A stretch of DNA of 31,502 nt from CAZAGD01 sp049699975 (GTDB lineage: Bacteria; Desulfobacterota; SM23-61). The notes beneath the pieces are model-generated. The model made no database searches and was not told where the DNA came from. It saw nothing but the letters and a program-made list of their open reading frames with translations. The stretch is taken from positions 1-31,502 of the forward strand of contig JBNAWB010000015.1 of the NCBI GenBank assembly GCA_049699975.1, given 5' to 3'. Of the stretch, positions 1-7,611 are shown piece by piece. A program made the translations under genes and the position numbers. Each line of letters begins with the position of its first letter. Position 1 is the stretch's first letter.

Positions 1-218
1 AAATTGGGAACGTAGTCATCCATGATCGGGATTTTATTATTGCGGACAATGATGGCCAAGTAGTAATTCCCAACGAAACAATTCGTGAAGTCTTAGAAAA
101 AGTTTTAGAAATTGATGCGGGAGATAGAGATGTTTGGGCTGACGCTTTAACGCGCTTAGCCGGATTTCACAATGCTTCTATCGATGAGATCATTTCCCGG
201 CATGGCGGCCATCTCTGA
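1..218 (+). CDS. RraA-family protein, C-terminal fragment
   Basis: The frame starting at base 3 is open to a TGA at 216-218 and gives 71 residues; the gene begins outside the window. The segment HDRDFIIADNDGQVVIPNE matches the conserved C-terminal strand region of the RraA / 4-hydroxy-4-methyl-2-oxoglutarate aldolase family, which usually reads GD-hhhADxDGVVVIP. The rest (EVLEKVLEIDAGDRDVWADAL and onward) is the usual closing helix. Members act either as class II aldolases or as RNase E inhibitors, and the fragment lacks the active-site region needed to choose. It converges on the next gene with a 51-base gap. Confidence 0.72.
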   Translation, partial: IGNVVIHDRDFIIADNDGQVVIPNETIREVLEKVLEIDAGDRDVWADALTRLAGFHNASIDEIISRHGGHL

Positions 219-269
219 CAATGCTGTTCGCCTTCCCAAATTTTTTCTTTTATAATCCTTTTCGCCTTT

Positions 270-1565
270 TTACCCCCTCTTCCTTTGGCGATGATGAAGA
301 TGGGGGGCGGCTATGAAACTGAGCCCTTTTTCAGTAAGGGCGCGAGCAGTTAAATTGACCGACTCATGTTTATCCAAATAATTTCGCAATAAAGCCGGCA
401 TTTCTCCCGTGGCTTCAATCTCTTTTTTATCACGGAAATAATCTAAGATGTCTGAAGGATGCTCCCGGGTTTGCTCCACCGCAATCTCGCCCCCCTCGTG
501 TTTAGCAGCTATATTCACTACATGGTCGGCCAGGGCCAAAAGCTCCGCCCGCCGATTGTATGGTTGCCGCACAATACTTTTCCAGGTTTCCGTAATATGG
601 TGTTCAATACGCACCACCTCTTCCAAACCCAAAGACTTACGAACTTCAGCGATAATTTCAATAGTTTCATTGTTTACCGAGTTACTTAAATTGAAGCCCA
701 CTAATGGACAAGTGCCATCACTGCGCGTAAAAAGTTTAGCGGCCATTAAAGTCCAAAAGGCGGAATAGGGGTTATCATTACCCATATAAACTGAAATCTT
801 AAATTCAATATCAATCCCCAATTTATAAAGCAAGTAGCCCAATAAAACTGTACCCGGATTTATATTCAGCACTTGGCGGATTCCGTATTTAGTGTAATAA
901 TAAAGAAACTCATCGAGCCATTGTAAAGCATGCTCATTAGGCTGTCCAATGCCCCCGAAGTATCCGGTAATAGTCTCTGGGCCACCTAAATGCACATTCG
1001 ACCCATCAGTCCCTTTGGTGTCGAGGGTTTCCACAAAACTGGCCCCCATGACCCGCATAGCCGCGCTAAAGGCAAGAATATCGCCTTGATCAGCTTCCTG
1101 CTCTTTCATTTTCCGTACCCTAATGAAACGTCCGGGCATTAGTTCCTTCTGGGCTAAGGCCTGTTTTGCTTCTTCGATAATCCAAGGAAAATACTGCGCG
1201 GCGCTGATTTCTAAGGTGACGGCAAATTTATCTTTGAAACGCATCCGAGCTGCTCGCTCCCCCAGAATCATTCGCCGATATTCTTCCACACTAATAAATG
1301 CTCCTTCATCCCTCTTCTCTATGAGCCATTGCACATCGCCATAATAAGCAGGATTTTCTTTGGCTAAACGGTCCATGAGGCGCGGCAAATTTCCCGCCCC
1401 CGCGGCCTGCGCATTGATTTCCTCGGGCGTACCATATTTAGCTACTACTTCCAGAAAATCATTGATCACGCGCGACTTTGGATCTAATAAAAGCTGATTG
1501 ATTGCCTCTAATCTGCTTTGGGCAATGCGCAATCGCTGACGAAGCTCTTCTTTTTTGACTTTCAT
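270..1565 (-). CDS. conserved-looking protein of unknown function, 431 aa
   Basis: I do not recognise this family. The start is well supported: AAAGGAGGAG lies just before the ATG. There is no signal peptide or membrane segment, so it is probably cytosolic. The first 110 residues are charged and largely helical. A glycine-rich core follows at 182-209, containing DTKGTDGSNVHLGGPETITG then YFGGIGQPNE, then NINPGT at 234-239, VYMGNDNPYSAF at 259-270, FNLSNSVNNETIE at 291-303 and EHHITETW at 321-328. The many conserved-type Gly, Asn, His and Asp residues suggest an enzyme, possibly a barrel fold, but this is inference. The C-terminus is basic and His-rich (HLHHRQRKRG). It is a single gene, convergent with the RraA-family gene and transcribed away from the repeat element at 1711-2074. 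Confidence 0.8.
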   Translation of the reverse strand: MKVKKEELRQRLRIAQSRLEAINQLLLDPKSRVINDFLEVVAKYGTPEEINAQAAGAGNLPRLMDRLAKENPAYYGDVQWLIEKRDEGAFISVEEYRRMILGERAARMRFKDKFAVTLEISAAQYFPWIIEEAKQALAQKELMPGRFIRVRKMKEQEADQGDILAFSAAMRVMGASFVETLDTKGTDGSNVHLGGPETITGYFGGIGQPNEHALQWLDEFLYYYTKYGIRQVLNINPGTVLLGYLLYKLGIDIEFKISVYMGNDNPYSAFWTLMAAKLFTRSDGTCPLVGFNLSNSVNNETIEIIAEVRKSLGLEEVVRIEHHITETWKSIVRQPYNRRAELLALADHVVNIAAKHEGGEIAVEQTREHPSDILDYFRDKKEIEATGEMPALLRNYLDKHESVNLTARALTEKGLSFIAAPHLHHRQRKRG

Positions 1566-1669
1566 GAATCTCCTCCTTTTAACAAATCATTGAATATTTT
1601 TTTCGTCTTTTAACTTCAGGCTATAAACAACTGCTGCCCAAAAAACATTTGCCTAAAGTTTTATTATCC

Positions 1670-1699
1670 ATTGTTCATAAAGCGCCCAAAGAATGTCAA
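1670..1699 (-). promoter_or_regulatory. candidate sigma70 promoter for the 431-aa gene
   Basis: On the minus strand a perfect TTGACA -35 (complement of 1694-1699) is followed after 18 bases by AACAAT (complement of 1670-1675), a 4/6 match to the -10 consensus. It lies about 100 bases upstream of the ATG at 1565, just outside the left end of the repeat element. A GATAAT follows slightly further downstream and could be an alternative -10. Confidence 0.45.
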
Positions 1700-1781
1700 G
1701 CAAAAAGTTGGTTAAAGCGTAATCCATCACAGAACGATGGGATTATTAGAGGAATTTTTATTTTTGTAAGCGCCAGAGGCG

Positions 1782-1803
1782 GGCCGGAGGCAGGCCGGAG
1801 GCA
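1782..1803. repeat. tandem 11-bp repeat, two copies
   Basis: GGCCGGAGGCA is present twice in direct succession (1782-1792 and 1793-1803) inside the left arm of the repeat element. The right arm carries a single related copy in inverted orientation near 2007-2016. Confidence 0.75.
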
Positions 1804-1892
1804 GGCATGAATGAAGAAGCATCGGCGGGAGAAGAAGCTGCTCAAAGCCCATAACCGATTTTCCGGCAAAGGGCAGGTGGCTTAAAAATTTT

Positions 1893-1948
1893 GTAGGGCA
1901 AGCCTTAATGGCTTGCCGCATGCGGCAAGGGTCAAGCCCTTGCCCTAC
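1893..1948. repeat. compound palindrome (nested hairpins) inside the MITE-like element
   Basis: The outer arms GTAGGGCAAG (1893-1902) and CTTGCCCTAC (1939-1948) are exact complements. Between them are a perfect 18-base palindrome, CTTGCCGCA/TGCGGCAAG, at 1912-1929, a short AAGCC-TTAAT-GGCTT hairpin at about 1900-1914, and GGCAAGGG...CCCTTGCC near the right side. The strand can therefore fold in several mutually exclusive ways, including a cloverleaf. It resembles REP/BIME-type intergenic repeats in general form. Confidence 0.75.
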
Positions 1949-2076
1949 TGCTGCCGCCTCGTTCTATGGAAAAATCACTACCTCATGATTCTGAATGAAT
2001 GCCTGCCTCTGGCCTGCTCGAGCGTGCCTCTGACTATAGTTCTCCCACTTTTCAGTGACGGATTATGTTAAAGCTC

Positions 2077-2103
2077 TTGCTTTTTTCAGTTGGCGGATAT
2101 AAA
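2077..2103 (+). promoter_or_regulatory. candidate promoter for the TPR gene
   Basis: TTGCTT (2077-2082) and TATAAA (2098-2103) are separated by 15 bases, shorter than ideal. The site lies 21 bases before the ATG at 2124 and immediately beyond the right end of the repeat element, so the insertion may have replaced older upstream sequence. Confidence 0.35.
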
Positions 2104-2123
2104 ATTTTTGCCGATGAGGGTTT

Positions 2124-3122
2124 ATGGAAAAGAATGATTTGGCCCCCAGGGAAAAAGACCGCCGCATAGTGGAGCTGGTGCAAAGCTTTCTTTTGGCCAT
2201 AAAGACCTTCCGTAACCTATACCAGCAGTATAAAAATAAATCCCTTCATTTTGCCGATATGGCCAAGTTTGTGGATGACCGGGGACAAAGTATCCTCTTC
2301 CGTCTGAAAGAACTTTCGCGCCTTTTATATCGCCAAAATTCCTCTCAGATTTCCGAAAGAGAGCAGTTGTTTGATTTATTAATCGGCTCGATTTTTCATC
2401 TGGCGATGAAGATGCGGGAAGACCTTTACCAATTAGAATTTTATGGACCCAAATATTTAGCTTTTTTGGAGAGAAAAAGCCATAGCCCTTCTCAAAAGAA
2501 ACTAATTGGCCTCTTTGAAGAAATTATCTCCCATGCCGGATTAGCTTTGGAAAAGGAAATAGAAGAAATAAACCACTTGTTGGAAAACCTTATGGAGCAA
2601 TTTCCAGAATTTCTCTTTTTATACCGCGAAAATAGCTTGCTCCTCCGTTTCTTTTTGGAAGAAACAAACCTGGTGGAAGAAGCTTTAGGGAAAAATGCTT
2701 GGAGCACTCTAAGCCAACATCTTTATGGCCCAGAGGAATTCAAACCATACTTCCTCGCGGGTGAATCATATTTCCAAGGCGGTTTTTACCAGAAGGCTCT
2801 GCAGGCTTTTGCCAAAGCCTTAGAAAAAAAACCGGGGGATGAAAATATCCAATTCAAAATCTATCTCTCCCAAGGCCTGGATCAATTTTATTCTTTTGCT
2901 CCTCTGGCGGCCCTAAAGTCTTTTGAAAAGTGCTTATCCCTGGCCGGAAATATTTCTTTCTCCGAGAACTATAGGAACATGATTAAAAAAGCATGTTTAA
3001 AAATCCGGGAAGAGTTTCCTGGACGCAGGAAGAACGATCAACACCGCGACTTAGTCAAGAAGGCGCAGGATCTTTTGCATAAATTGGATAAAATACCCAC
3101 CACGCCACCCCCGGCCCCTTAG
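2124..3122 (+). CDS. TPR-repeat protein of unknown function, 332 aa
   Basis: The protein is almost entirely helical. Residues about 208-240 (YFLAGESYFQGGFYQKALQA then FAKALEKKPGD) form a clear tetratricopeptide repeat, and about 243-276 form a second, degenerate one ending PLAALKSFEKCLSLAG. The first 200 residues are Leu/Glu/Lys-rich helices without a family I recognise. The C-terminus ends in a Pro-rich tail. No signal peptide or transmembrane segment is present, so a cytosolic scaffold or adaptor is the likeliest role. The start uses GAGGG only 3 bases before the ATG. The stop overlaps by 4 bases the stop of the convergent PP-loop gene (3119-3122). Confidence 0.82.
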   Translation: MEKNDLAPREKDRRIVELVQSFLLAIKTFRNLYQQYKNKSLHFADMAKFVDDRGQSILFRLKELSRLLYRQNSSQISEREQLFDLLIGSIFHLAMKMREDLYQLEFYGPKYLAFLERKSHSPSQKKLIGLFEEIISHAGLALEKEIEEINHLLENLMEQFPEFLFLYRENSLLLRFFLEETNLVEEALGKNAWSTLSQHLYGPEEFKPYFLAGESYFQGGFYQKALQAFAKALEKKPGDENIQFKIYLSQGLDQFYSFAPLAALKSFEKCLSLAGNISFSENYRNMIKKACLKIREEFPGRRKNDQHRDLVKKAQDLLHKLDKIPTTPPPAP

Positions 3123-4126
3123 CATCGCCAAGGGTCAATCTCATCATCTTGGGCTGGTTTAACAATTAAAAAACTCTTTAAGTTTTCCAAATTCGACCCA
3201 TAAACTACACTTACATGCGGCCGGGACCGGGCTTTGCTATACCGCGCAATTATTGCTGCCGCCAATTGTAAATCTTTTTCCCCAATTTCACCCCGCACTA
3301 AGCCTAAAGGGCCAGGAATTCCTTGCAATTTTAGAATAAGGTCTCCCTCCTGTTTTAAATTTAATAATTCTTCGTTTTCCCCTTCTCTCCTGCCCACCAC
3401 TAACCGCGCTCCGGCGGACAATCGAAAATGTCTACCTACCATGAGCAAGAGCAAATCAGAAATAGAAATCTCAGCCTGCGTGGCAAAATAGCTTTGGAAG
3501 CGTTTAGCCAGCATGGGGTCGGTTAAATAACAACCCCCAGCCGGAGTGGGGAAATTGCGGATGCCCATTTCCGCGGCCAATTTTAATTGCGGTTTGCGGC
3601 TGCGACCGCTCAGGGCCAGCAACTTTTCTCGGTCCACTAAACCCATTAACTCGGGTCGGGTGGGTTTTAAATTCTTGGCACACAGCGGGCGGAGCAGAAT
3701 CCCTTCTGTTCCCGAATCGCGCTCCACAATCCGTAAAGCATCTTTCCGTTGGGACATGGGGCGTTGGCCTAAAATTTCTCCAGAGATTAAAAAATCACCC
3801 CCTTCAGCTTCCATAATTTTTTTGGCATGGGAAAAAAGAAAAATCTTACAGTCGATACAAGGATTAAAATTCCTCCCGAACCCATAGCGGGGGTGACGTA
3901 AAATCTGAATATACTCTTCACTAACATCAATGATCCTGGCCGAAATTCCATATAGGCGCTGCCATTTTTCAACTTGCTCGGCTTCCCGCCCTTTGTGTTG
4001 GTAACCGAAAAAGGGAGTGATAAAATGAAGGCCTACGACTTCGATGCCTTGATCCATGATTAAACGGGTAGCCAGAATACTATCTAACCCTCCGGAGAAG
4101 AGGGAAAAAGCTTTCTTCCCAGACAT
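3119..4126 (-). CDS. PP-loop ATPase, ThiI/MnmA-like tRNA-thiolation family, 335 aa
   Basis: The N-terminal SGGLDS (11-16) is the ATP-pyrophosphatase PP-loop that adenylates a tRNA uridine before sulfur insertion, or a related substrate. Further family marks are NPCIDCK (C90 and C93), SGEILGQRPMSQ (115-126) and PAGGCYLTD (C199). A Cys pair plus a third distant Cys is the arrangement that binds an iron-sulfur cluster in TtuA-type and archaeal ThiI-type enzymes; that this protein does so is inference. It lacks the rhodanese domain and the N-terminal THUMP domain of E. coli ThiI. The C-terminal 110 residues form an extra domain I cannot name. Genomes often annotate such proteins as a ThiI-domain or tRNA methyltransferase protein. 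It is last in the apgM-pcm gene set, 33 bases after pcm. Confidence 0.82.
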   Translation of the reverse strand: MSGKKAFSLFSGGLDSILATRLIMDQGIEVVGLHFITPFFGYQHKGREAEQVEKWQRLYGISARIIDVSEEYIQILRHPRYGFGRNFNPCIDCKIFLFSHAKKIMEAEGGDFLISGEILGQRPMSQRKDALRIVERDSGTEGILLRPLCAKNLKPTRPELMGLVDREKLLALSGRSRKPQLKLAAEMGIRNFPTPAGGCYLTDPMLAKRFQSYFATQAEISISDLLLLMVGRHFRLSAGARLVVGRREGENEELLNLKQEGDLILKLQGIPGPLGLVRGEIGEKDLQLAAAIIARYSKARSRPHVSVVYGSNLENLKSFLIVKPAQDDEIDPWRC

Positions 4127-4159
4127 TAATTCTTAACCCTTCTCCCAGAATATATCACC

Positions 4160-4807
4160 TTATTCTTCTTTCCATCCGTATTCCCCCAAAAGAGGAACAA
4201 ATACGCAACCGGTGATATCTTCTTCTTTATAGTTTTTTCCCCGTCGCGTAACTTTATAAAGGGTCTGGGTATACCTGGGCCCGACCGGAATAACCAAACG
4301 GCCACCATCGGCCAATTGGGCGAGCAGAGTTTGGGGAATCTCCGGGGCCCCAGCCGTGACTATAATTCCTTCAAAAGGAGCCTTTTCCGGCCACCCTTTA
4401 GTACCATCTCCTACCTTAAAAAAAATATTTTCATATCCTAAGCGTTGCAAAGTGCTTTGGGCTCTTTCGAGGAGCAAAGGAATTCTTTCAATGGTGCAAA
4501 CTTCTTTAGCCAATTCTGCCAAAATAGCTGTCTGGTAACCCGAGCCCGTACCGATCTCTAACACCCTCTCTTCCCCTTTCAGCTCCAAAGATTGAGTCAT
4601 GACAGCCACCATATACGGCTGCGAAATAGTTTGCCCTTCCCCGATGGGCAAGGGGCGGTCTTCATAAGCTGCCCCCCGATGCGCCTCGGGGACGAAGGTA
4701 TGCCGGGGAACTTTGCTCATCGCCTCCAGAACTCGACCATCGCGAATCCCGCGCCGTTTTAACTGTTCTTCCACCATGGCCAATCGTTCTTTTTCAAAAT
4801 CGCGCAT
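4160..4807 (-). CDS. pcm: protein-L-isoaspartate O-methyltransferase
   Basis: This 215-residue SAM-dependent enzyme methylates isoaspartyl residues in damaged proteins to start their repair. The active-site segment GQTISQPYMVAVM (58-70, Ser62) and SAM-binding motif I VLEIGTGSGYQTA (82-94) are both intact, and VGDGTKGWPEKAPFEGIIV matches the downstream SAM-binding motifs. The length is standard for bacterial Pcm. It lies 69 bases after apgM and 33 bases before the PP-loop gene, all on the minus strand, so co-transcription is likely. No deviation from the family was seen. Confidence 0.96.
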   Translation of the reverse strand: MRDFEKERLAMVEEQLKRRGIRDGRVLEAMSKVPRHTFVPEAHRGAAYEDRPLPIGEGQTISQPYMVAVMTQSLELKGEERVLEIGTGSGYQTAILAELAKEVCTIERIPLLLERAQSTLQRLGYENIFFKVGDGTKGWPEKAPFEGIIVTAGAPEIPQTLLAQLADGGRLVIPVGPRYTQTLYKVTRRGKNYKEEDITGCVFVPLLGEYGWKEE

Positions 4808-4876
4808 GGCTGCTTTCCAGAGGTAGAGTAGCCTCTCTGCCGCTAAAGCCCACTCAAAATATCCAGCTTCCCAAAC

Positions 4877-6085
4877 TTAAGCGCCAAACTTAGTTAGTCG
4901 GCGCGCATGGGCCAAAGCCAAAGGCATGAGGTTCAAAGAAGATAGCTTCCCTAAGATCCCACGCAGACAACTTATCTCGTCAAATTTTTTAACCTCATCA
5001 ACCAACGCCCAGGGAGAATGTAATAAGACAGGCACTGGATGCCAGCTATGGCTGCGCAATTTGGCAGGAGTGGCATGGTCTCCAGTAACCACTAAAACAT
5101 CGGGGTTAAGGGCCCGGACCCGCGGTATAAATCGATCTACTTCTTCGATCACGGCTACCTTGCCATCAAAGTTCCCATCTTCTCCCCGCGAATCTGTTTC
5201 TTTAATATGCAAGAAAAAAAAGTCATAATCAGCAAAATTCTCTTCCAAAGCTCTGAACTCTTCTTCATGACTGCGGACATTACTCAAAACACTCATCCCC
5301 ACCAAACGACTTATTCCCCGATACATAGGATATACAGCTATAGCCAATGCCCGCAAACCATACCTTTCCTTAAAAGAAGGGTATTGCGTATGTTTGGCAA
5401 ATCCCCGCAAGAGGATCATATTGGCCTTTGCCTCATCAGCTAATATTTGCTGGCTTTGGTGCACTATTTCTTTAACTAAAGAGGCCGTCTTCTCCGCGGC
5501 CGGAACCAGGGCCTTAGGTTCTAAAGGAGCCATGCCCTCTCTTTCAGGATCGGTGTCTTCAATTTCCCCCTGCAACCCTTCCCCACGCAAAATTAACACA
5601 GCCCGGTGTTCTTTGACCGGGGCCAAAATGATTTCTACCTTTTCAGATAAGCGCAAATTGTCTTTCAATTTTTGACAAATGCGGGCGTTTGTTTCTGTAG
5701 AAATTCTTCCTGCCCGCCGGTCTACGACTTTGCCCTCTTTATCCACCGTGGCAAAATTCACTCTGGCCACCACATCCTTTTCGGTAAGGGGGAAATCTAT
5801 ACCCGTGGCTTCTAAAATCCCGCGGCCAATATTATATTGAATGGGATCATAGCCAAATAAGGCAAAATGGGCTGGCCCACTCCCCGGGGTAATTCCTGGA
5901 GATACAGGCTCCAGCAGGCCGCAGGACGAATCAGCAGCCAACTGATCAAGATTAGGCTTATGTGCTACTTGCAACTCCGTACCCCCACCTGGCTGCATCT
6001 GGATACCTCCCAACCCATCCAGAATAATAAAAACAATCTTCGAAGAAGCCGGCCACACCAAGTCGCTGATCAGGTAAGGATGCAT
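4877..6085 (-). CDS. apgM: cofactor-independent phosphoglycerate mutase, archaeal-type ApgM
   Basis: The enzyme interconverts 3- and 2-phosphoglycerate in glycolysis and gluconeogenesis using two divalent metals. It belongs to the alkaline-phosphatase-like ApgM (aPGAM) family. IVFIILDGLGG (17-27) supplies a metal-binding Asp, TPGSGPAHFALFGYDP (66-81) contains the phosphorylated Ser69, and HIKETDSRG and VVTGDHATP carry the remaining metal ligands. I start it at the ATG at 6085 (402 residues), not the in-frame GTG at 6103, because the Shine-Dalgarno GAGGAGGGG lies between the two and is well spaced for the ATG. It heads the apgM-pcm-PP-loop group and may share a transcript with the 40-residue gene upstream. 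Confidence 0.95.
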   Translation of the reverse strand: MHPYLISDLVWPASSKIVFIILDGLGGIQMQPGGGTELQVAHKPNLDQLAADSSCGLLEPVSPGITPGSGPAHFALFGYDPIQYNIGRGILEATGIDFPLTEKDVVARVNFATVDKEGKVVDRRAGRISTETNARICQKLKDNLRLSEKVEIILAPVKEHRAVLILRGEGLQGEIEDTDPEREGMAPLEPKALVPAAEKTASLVKEIVHQSQQILADEAKANMILLRGFAKHTQYPSFKERYGLRALAIAVYPMYRGISRLVGMSVLSNVRSHEEEFRALEENFADYDFFFLHIKETDSRGEDGNFDGKVAVIEEVDRFIPRVRALNPDVLVVTGDHATPAKLRSHSWHPVPVLLHSPWALVDEVKKFDEISCLRGILGKLSSLNLMPLALAHARRLTKFGA

Positions 6086-6222
6086 ATTTCCCCTCCTCGA
6101 CACTTTTAATTTCTAATTATTGAACAAAAAATACTCCCCCCTCCTGGAAGAATTAAATTAGTCCTTTCCCTCGGCAGAATTTAAATTCCGCTAATACCCA
6201 TCTCCTGCTTAGCCCGCTCTTT

Positions 6223-6345
6223 TTACTCTTTGGCTGCTTCCGTCATTTGGGCAGCAGCTAAAGCTTTTCTTCTCTCTTTACGCCTTTTTGCCCGCAAACG
6301 TATCCAGTGTCTTTTCCGTTTGTGTTTACTTTTGGAAGTGGCCAA
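6223..6345 (-). CDS. small basic protein, 40 aa, TTG start
   Basis: A TTG codon at 6345-6343 preceded by AGGGGGAAATTT opens a 40-codon frame ending in TAA at 6223-6225. The product starts (M)ATSKSKHKRKRHWIRLRAKR, continues RKERRKALAAAQ and ends in MTEAAKE. Nearly half the residues are Lys or Arg, as in small ribosomal or RNA-binding proteins such as bL34 or bTHX, but the sequence matches neither closely. A good promoter (6376-6404) reads directly into it, and apgM follows 137 bases downstream. I think it is real, because it combines a promoter, a Shine-Dalgarno and a strongly biased composition. The function is unknown. Confidence 0.6.
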   Translation of the reverse strand: MATSKSKHKRKRHWIRLRAKRRKERRKALAAAQMTEAAKE

Positions 6346-6375
6346 AAATTTCCCCCTTTCTGCGCTTTTTAAGAT

Positions 6376-6404
6376 AGAATATAGAAAAATTTACTTTTAA
6401 TCAA
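6376..6404 (-). promoter_or_regulatory. candidate sigma70 promoter for the 40-aa gene and apgM
   Basis: On the minus strand TTGATT (complement of 6399-6404), an ideal 17-base spacer and TATTCT (complement of 6376-6381) form a sigma70-like promoter. Transcription would start near 6369, about 24 bases before the TTG start codon of the 40-residue gene. It lies in the 84-base divergent region shared with the methyltransferase gene on the other strand. Confidence 0.55.
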
Positions 6405-6429
6405 CACCCAAAAAAGGAAAACCATCTCC

Positions 6430-7602
6430 ATGGGGCGGTTAGTAATTTCTGCTAAGGGGCTGGCCTGGTGGCGCCAAGGACACCCCTGGGTGTATCGTGA
6501 TGATCTGGAAAAAATAGAGGACGCCTTTCCAGGAAATATCGTAATTCTGGAAGATAAAAAGGGAAGGTTTTTAGCGCAAGGGTTCTATAGTTCTCAATCA
6601 AAGATTGCCTTTCGGTTGATCACCCGCAGTACTGAACAGATTAATGCCCAATTCTGGAAAAGAAGGATCCAAGAAGCTTATCTTTTTCGCCAAAAAAGGG
6701 GAGTATTAGCCCAAACAAATGCTTACCGGCTAATTTATGGTGAAGCCGATGGTATCCCTTCTTTAATTGTCGATCGCTATGATAACCATTTTGTCTTGCA
6801 GACCCTGAGTTTGGCGACAGATAATTTATTATCTATTTTTATCGAGGTTCTGCAGGACATATTCTCTCCAACTTCGATCACCCTTAGGAATGATTTGCAG
6901 GTGCGGGCCTTAGAAGGATTACCCTTGGGGAAAAAAGTCCTGTGGGGGAATCTGCCTGCGCGCGTAAAAATCTTTGAAGGCCAGCTCGCTTTTTGGGTTG
7001 ATTTATATCAGGGACAAAAAACAGGAGCTTTTCTGGACCAAAGAGAAAACCGCCTGCTTGCCGCCCAGGTTCTAAAGGGGAATATTCTGGACGCCTTCTG
7101 CTACCAAGGATGGTTTGCTCTCCAAGTAGCTAGAAATTCCGTGAAGGTCATAGGGGTGGACTCTTCTGCCGAGGCTCTGGAATTAGCCAAAGAAAATGCC
7201 CTCCTTAACGGAATAAGCAATTTGGAGTTGGTAAAAGATAATGTTTTTGATTTCTTGAAAGAAGCAAAAAAGAAAGAAAGAAATTTTCAAGGGATTATTC
7301 TCGATCCCCCGGCTTTTGCTAAAAGCAAAGAAGACTTGGCTACAGCTTCACGGGGCTATAAAGAAATAAACCTCCGAGCCCTCCACCTCCTCTGCCCCGG
7401 AGGAATTCTCGTCACCTCCTCTTGCTCATATAATCTGTTAGAAACGAGGTTCTTGGAAATCTTGAGAGAATGTGCGCGGGATGCGAAGACAACTTTGAAA
7501 GTCCTTTACAAAAGAGGGCAAAGCGCCGATCATCCAGTGCTCTTAAATTTCCCTGAGAGCAGTTATTTAAAGTGCTTTTTCTTAGAAAAAATAAATTTTT
7601 AG
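6430..7602 (+). CDS. rlmI: 23S rRNA m5C methyltransferase, RlmI family
   Basis: This 390-residue protein has the RlmI layout: an N-terminal PUA domain (about 1-75, starting with the typical RLVISAKG...GHPWVYRDDLEKIE), a linker, then a Rossmann methyltransferase. The family signatures GQKTGAFLDQREN (195-207), SAM motif ILDAFCYQGWFALQVA (219-234), GVDSSAEAL (242-250), DPPAFAKSK (292-300) and SSCSYNL (330-336) are intact; Cys332 is the expected catalytic residue. RlmI methylates C1962 of 23S rRNA in E. coli. Gram-positive homologues (RlmCD) target uridines, so the exact site is uncertain. The nearest Shine-Dalgarno, AAAAGG, is somewhat far from the ATG. The OYE gene follows after 87 bases. Confidence 0.92.
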   Translation: MGRLVISAKGLAWWRQGHPWVYRDDLEKIEDAFPGNIVILEDKKGRFLAQGFYSSQSKIAFRLITRSTEQINAQFWKRRIQEAYLFRQKRGVLAQTNAYRLIYGEADGIPSLIVDRYDNHFVLQTLSLATDNLLSIFIEVLQDIFSPTSITLRNDLQVRALEGLPLGKKVLWGNLPARVKIFEGQLAFWVDLYQGQKTGAFLDQRENRLLAAQVLKGNILDAFCYQGWFALQVARNSVKVIGVDSSAEALELAKENALLNGISNLELVKDNVFDFLKEAKKKERNFQGIILDPPAFAKSKEDLATASRGYKEINLRALHLLCPGGILVTSSCSYNLLETRFLEILRECARDAKTTLKVLYKRGQSADHPVLLNFPESSYLKCFFLEKINF

Positions 7603-7611
7603 TTGGCCCTA

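Larger units (their letters stand above)
1719..2066. mobile_element. MITE-like element, about 348 bp, flanked by 8-bp direct repeats
   Basis: The left end reads TAATCCATCAC then GAA and TGGGA (1720-1742). The reverse complement of the right end reads TAATCCGTCAC then GAA and TGGGA (2043-2065); 18 of 23 bases agree. Further in, both arms carry CAGAGGC, then a GGCC-GAGGCAGGCAT segment (1774-1808 and the inverse at 1999-2034), so the whole element is an imperfect palindrome. GTTAAAGC occurs as an exact direct repeat immediately outside both ends (1711-1718 and 2067-2074), as expected for a target-site duplication. There is no transposase; the only open frame inside (1727-1921, minus) looks like chance. 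I infer a non-autonomous element moved in trans. Confidence 0.7.

Noticed and set aside
1727..1921. A 64-codon minus-strand frame inside the repeat element
   Set aside because: It runs through palindromic repeat sequence, has no ribosome-binding site that I can see and no recognisable product.
3119..3122. Overlap of two convergent stop codons as a sign of frameshift or assembly error
   Set aside because: Both proteins end naturally and short convergent overlaps are common.
6104..6222. Additional gene between the 40-residue ORF and apgM
   Set aside because: No frame with a start and ribosome-binding site of meaningful length was found.
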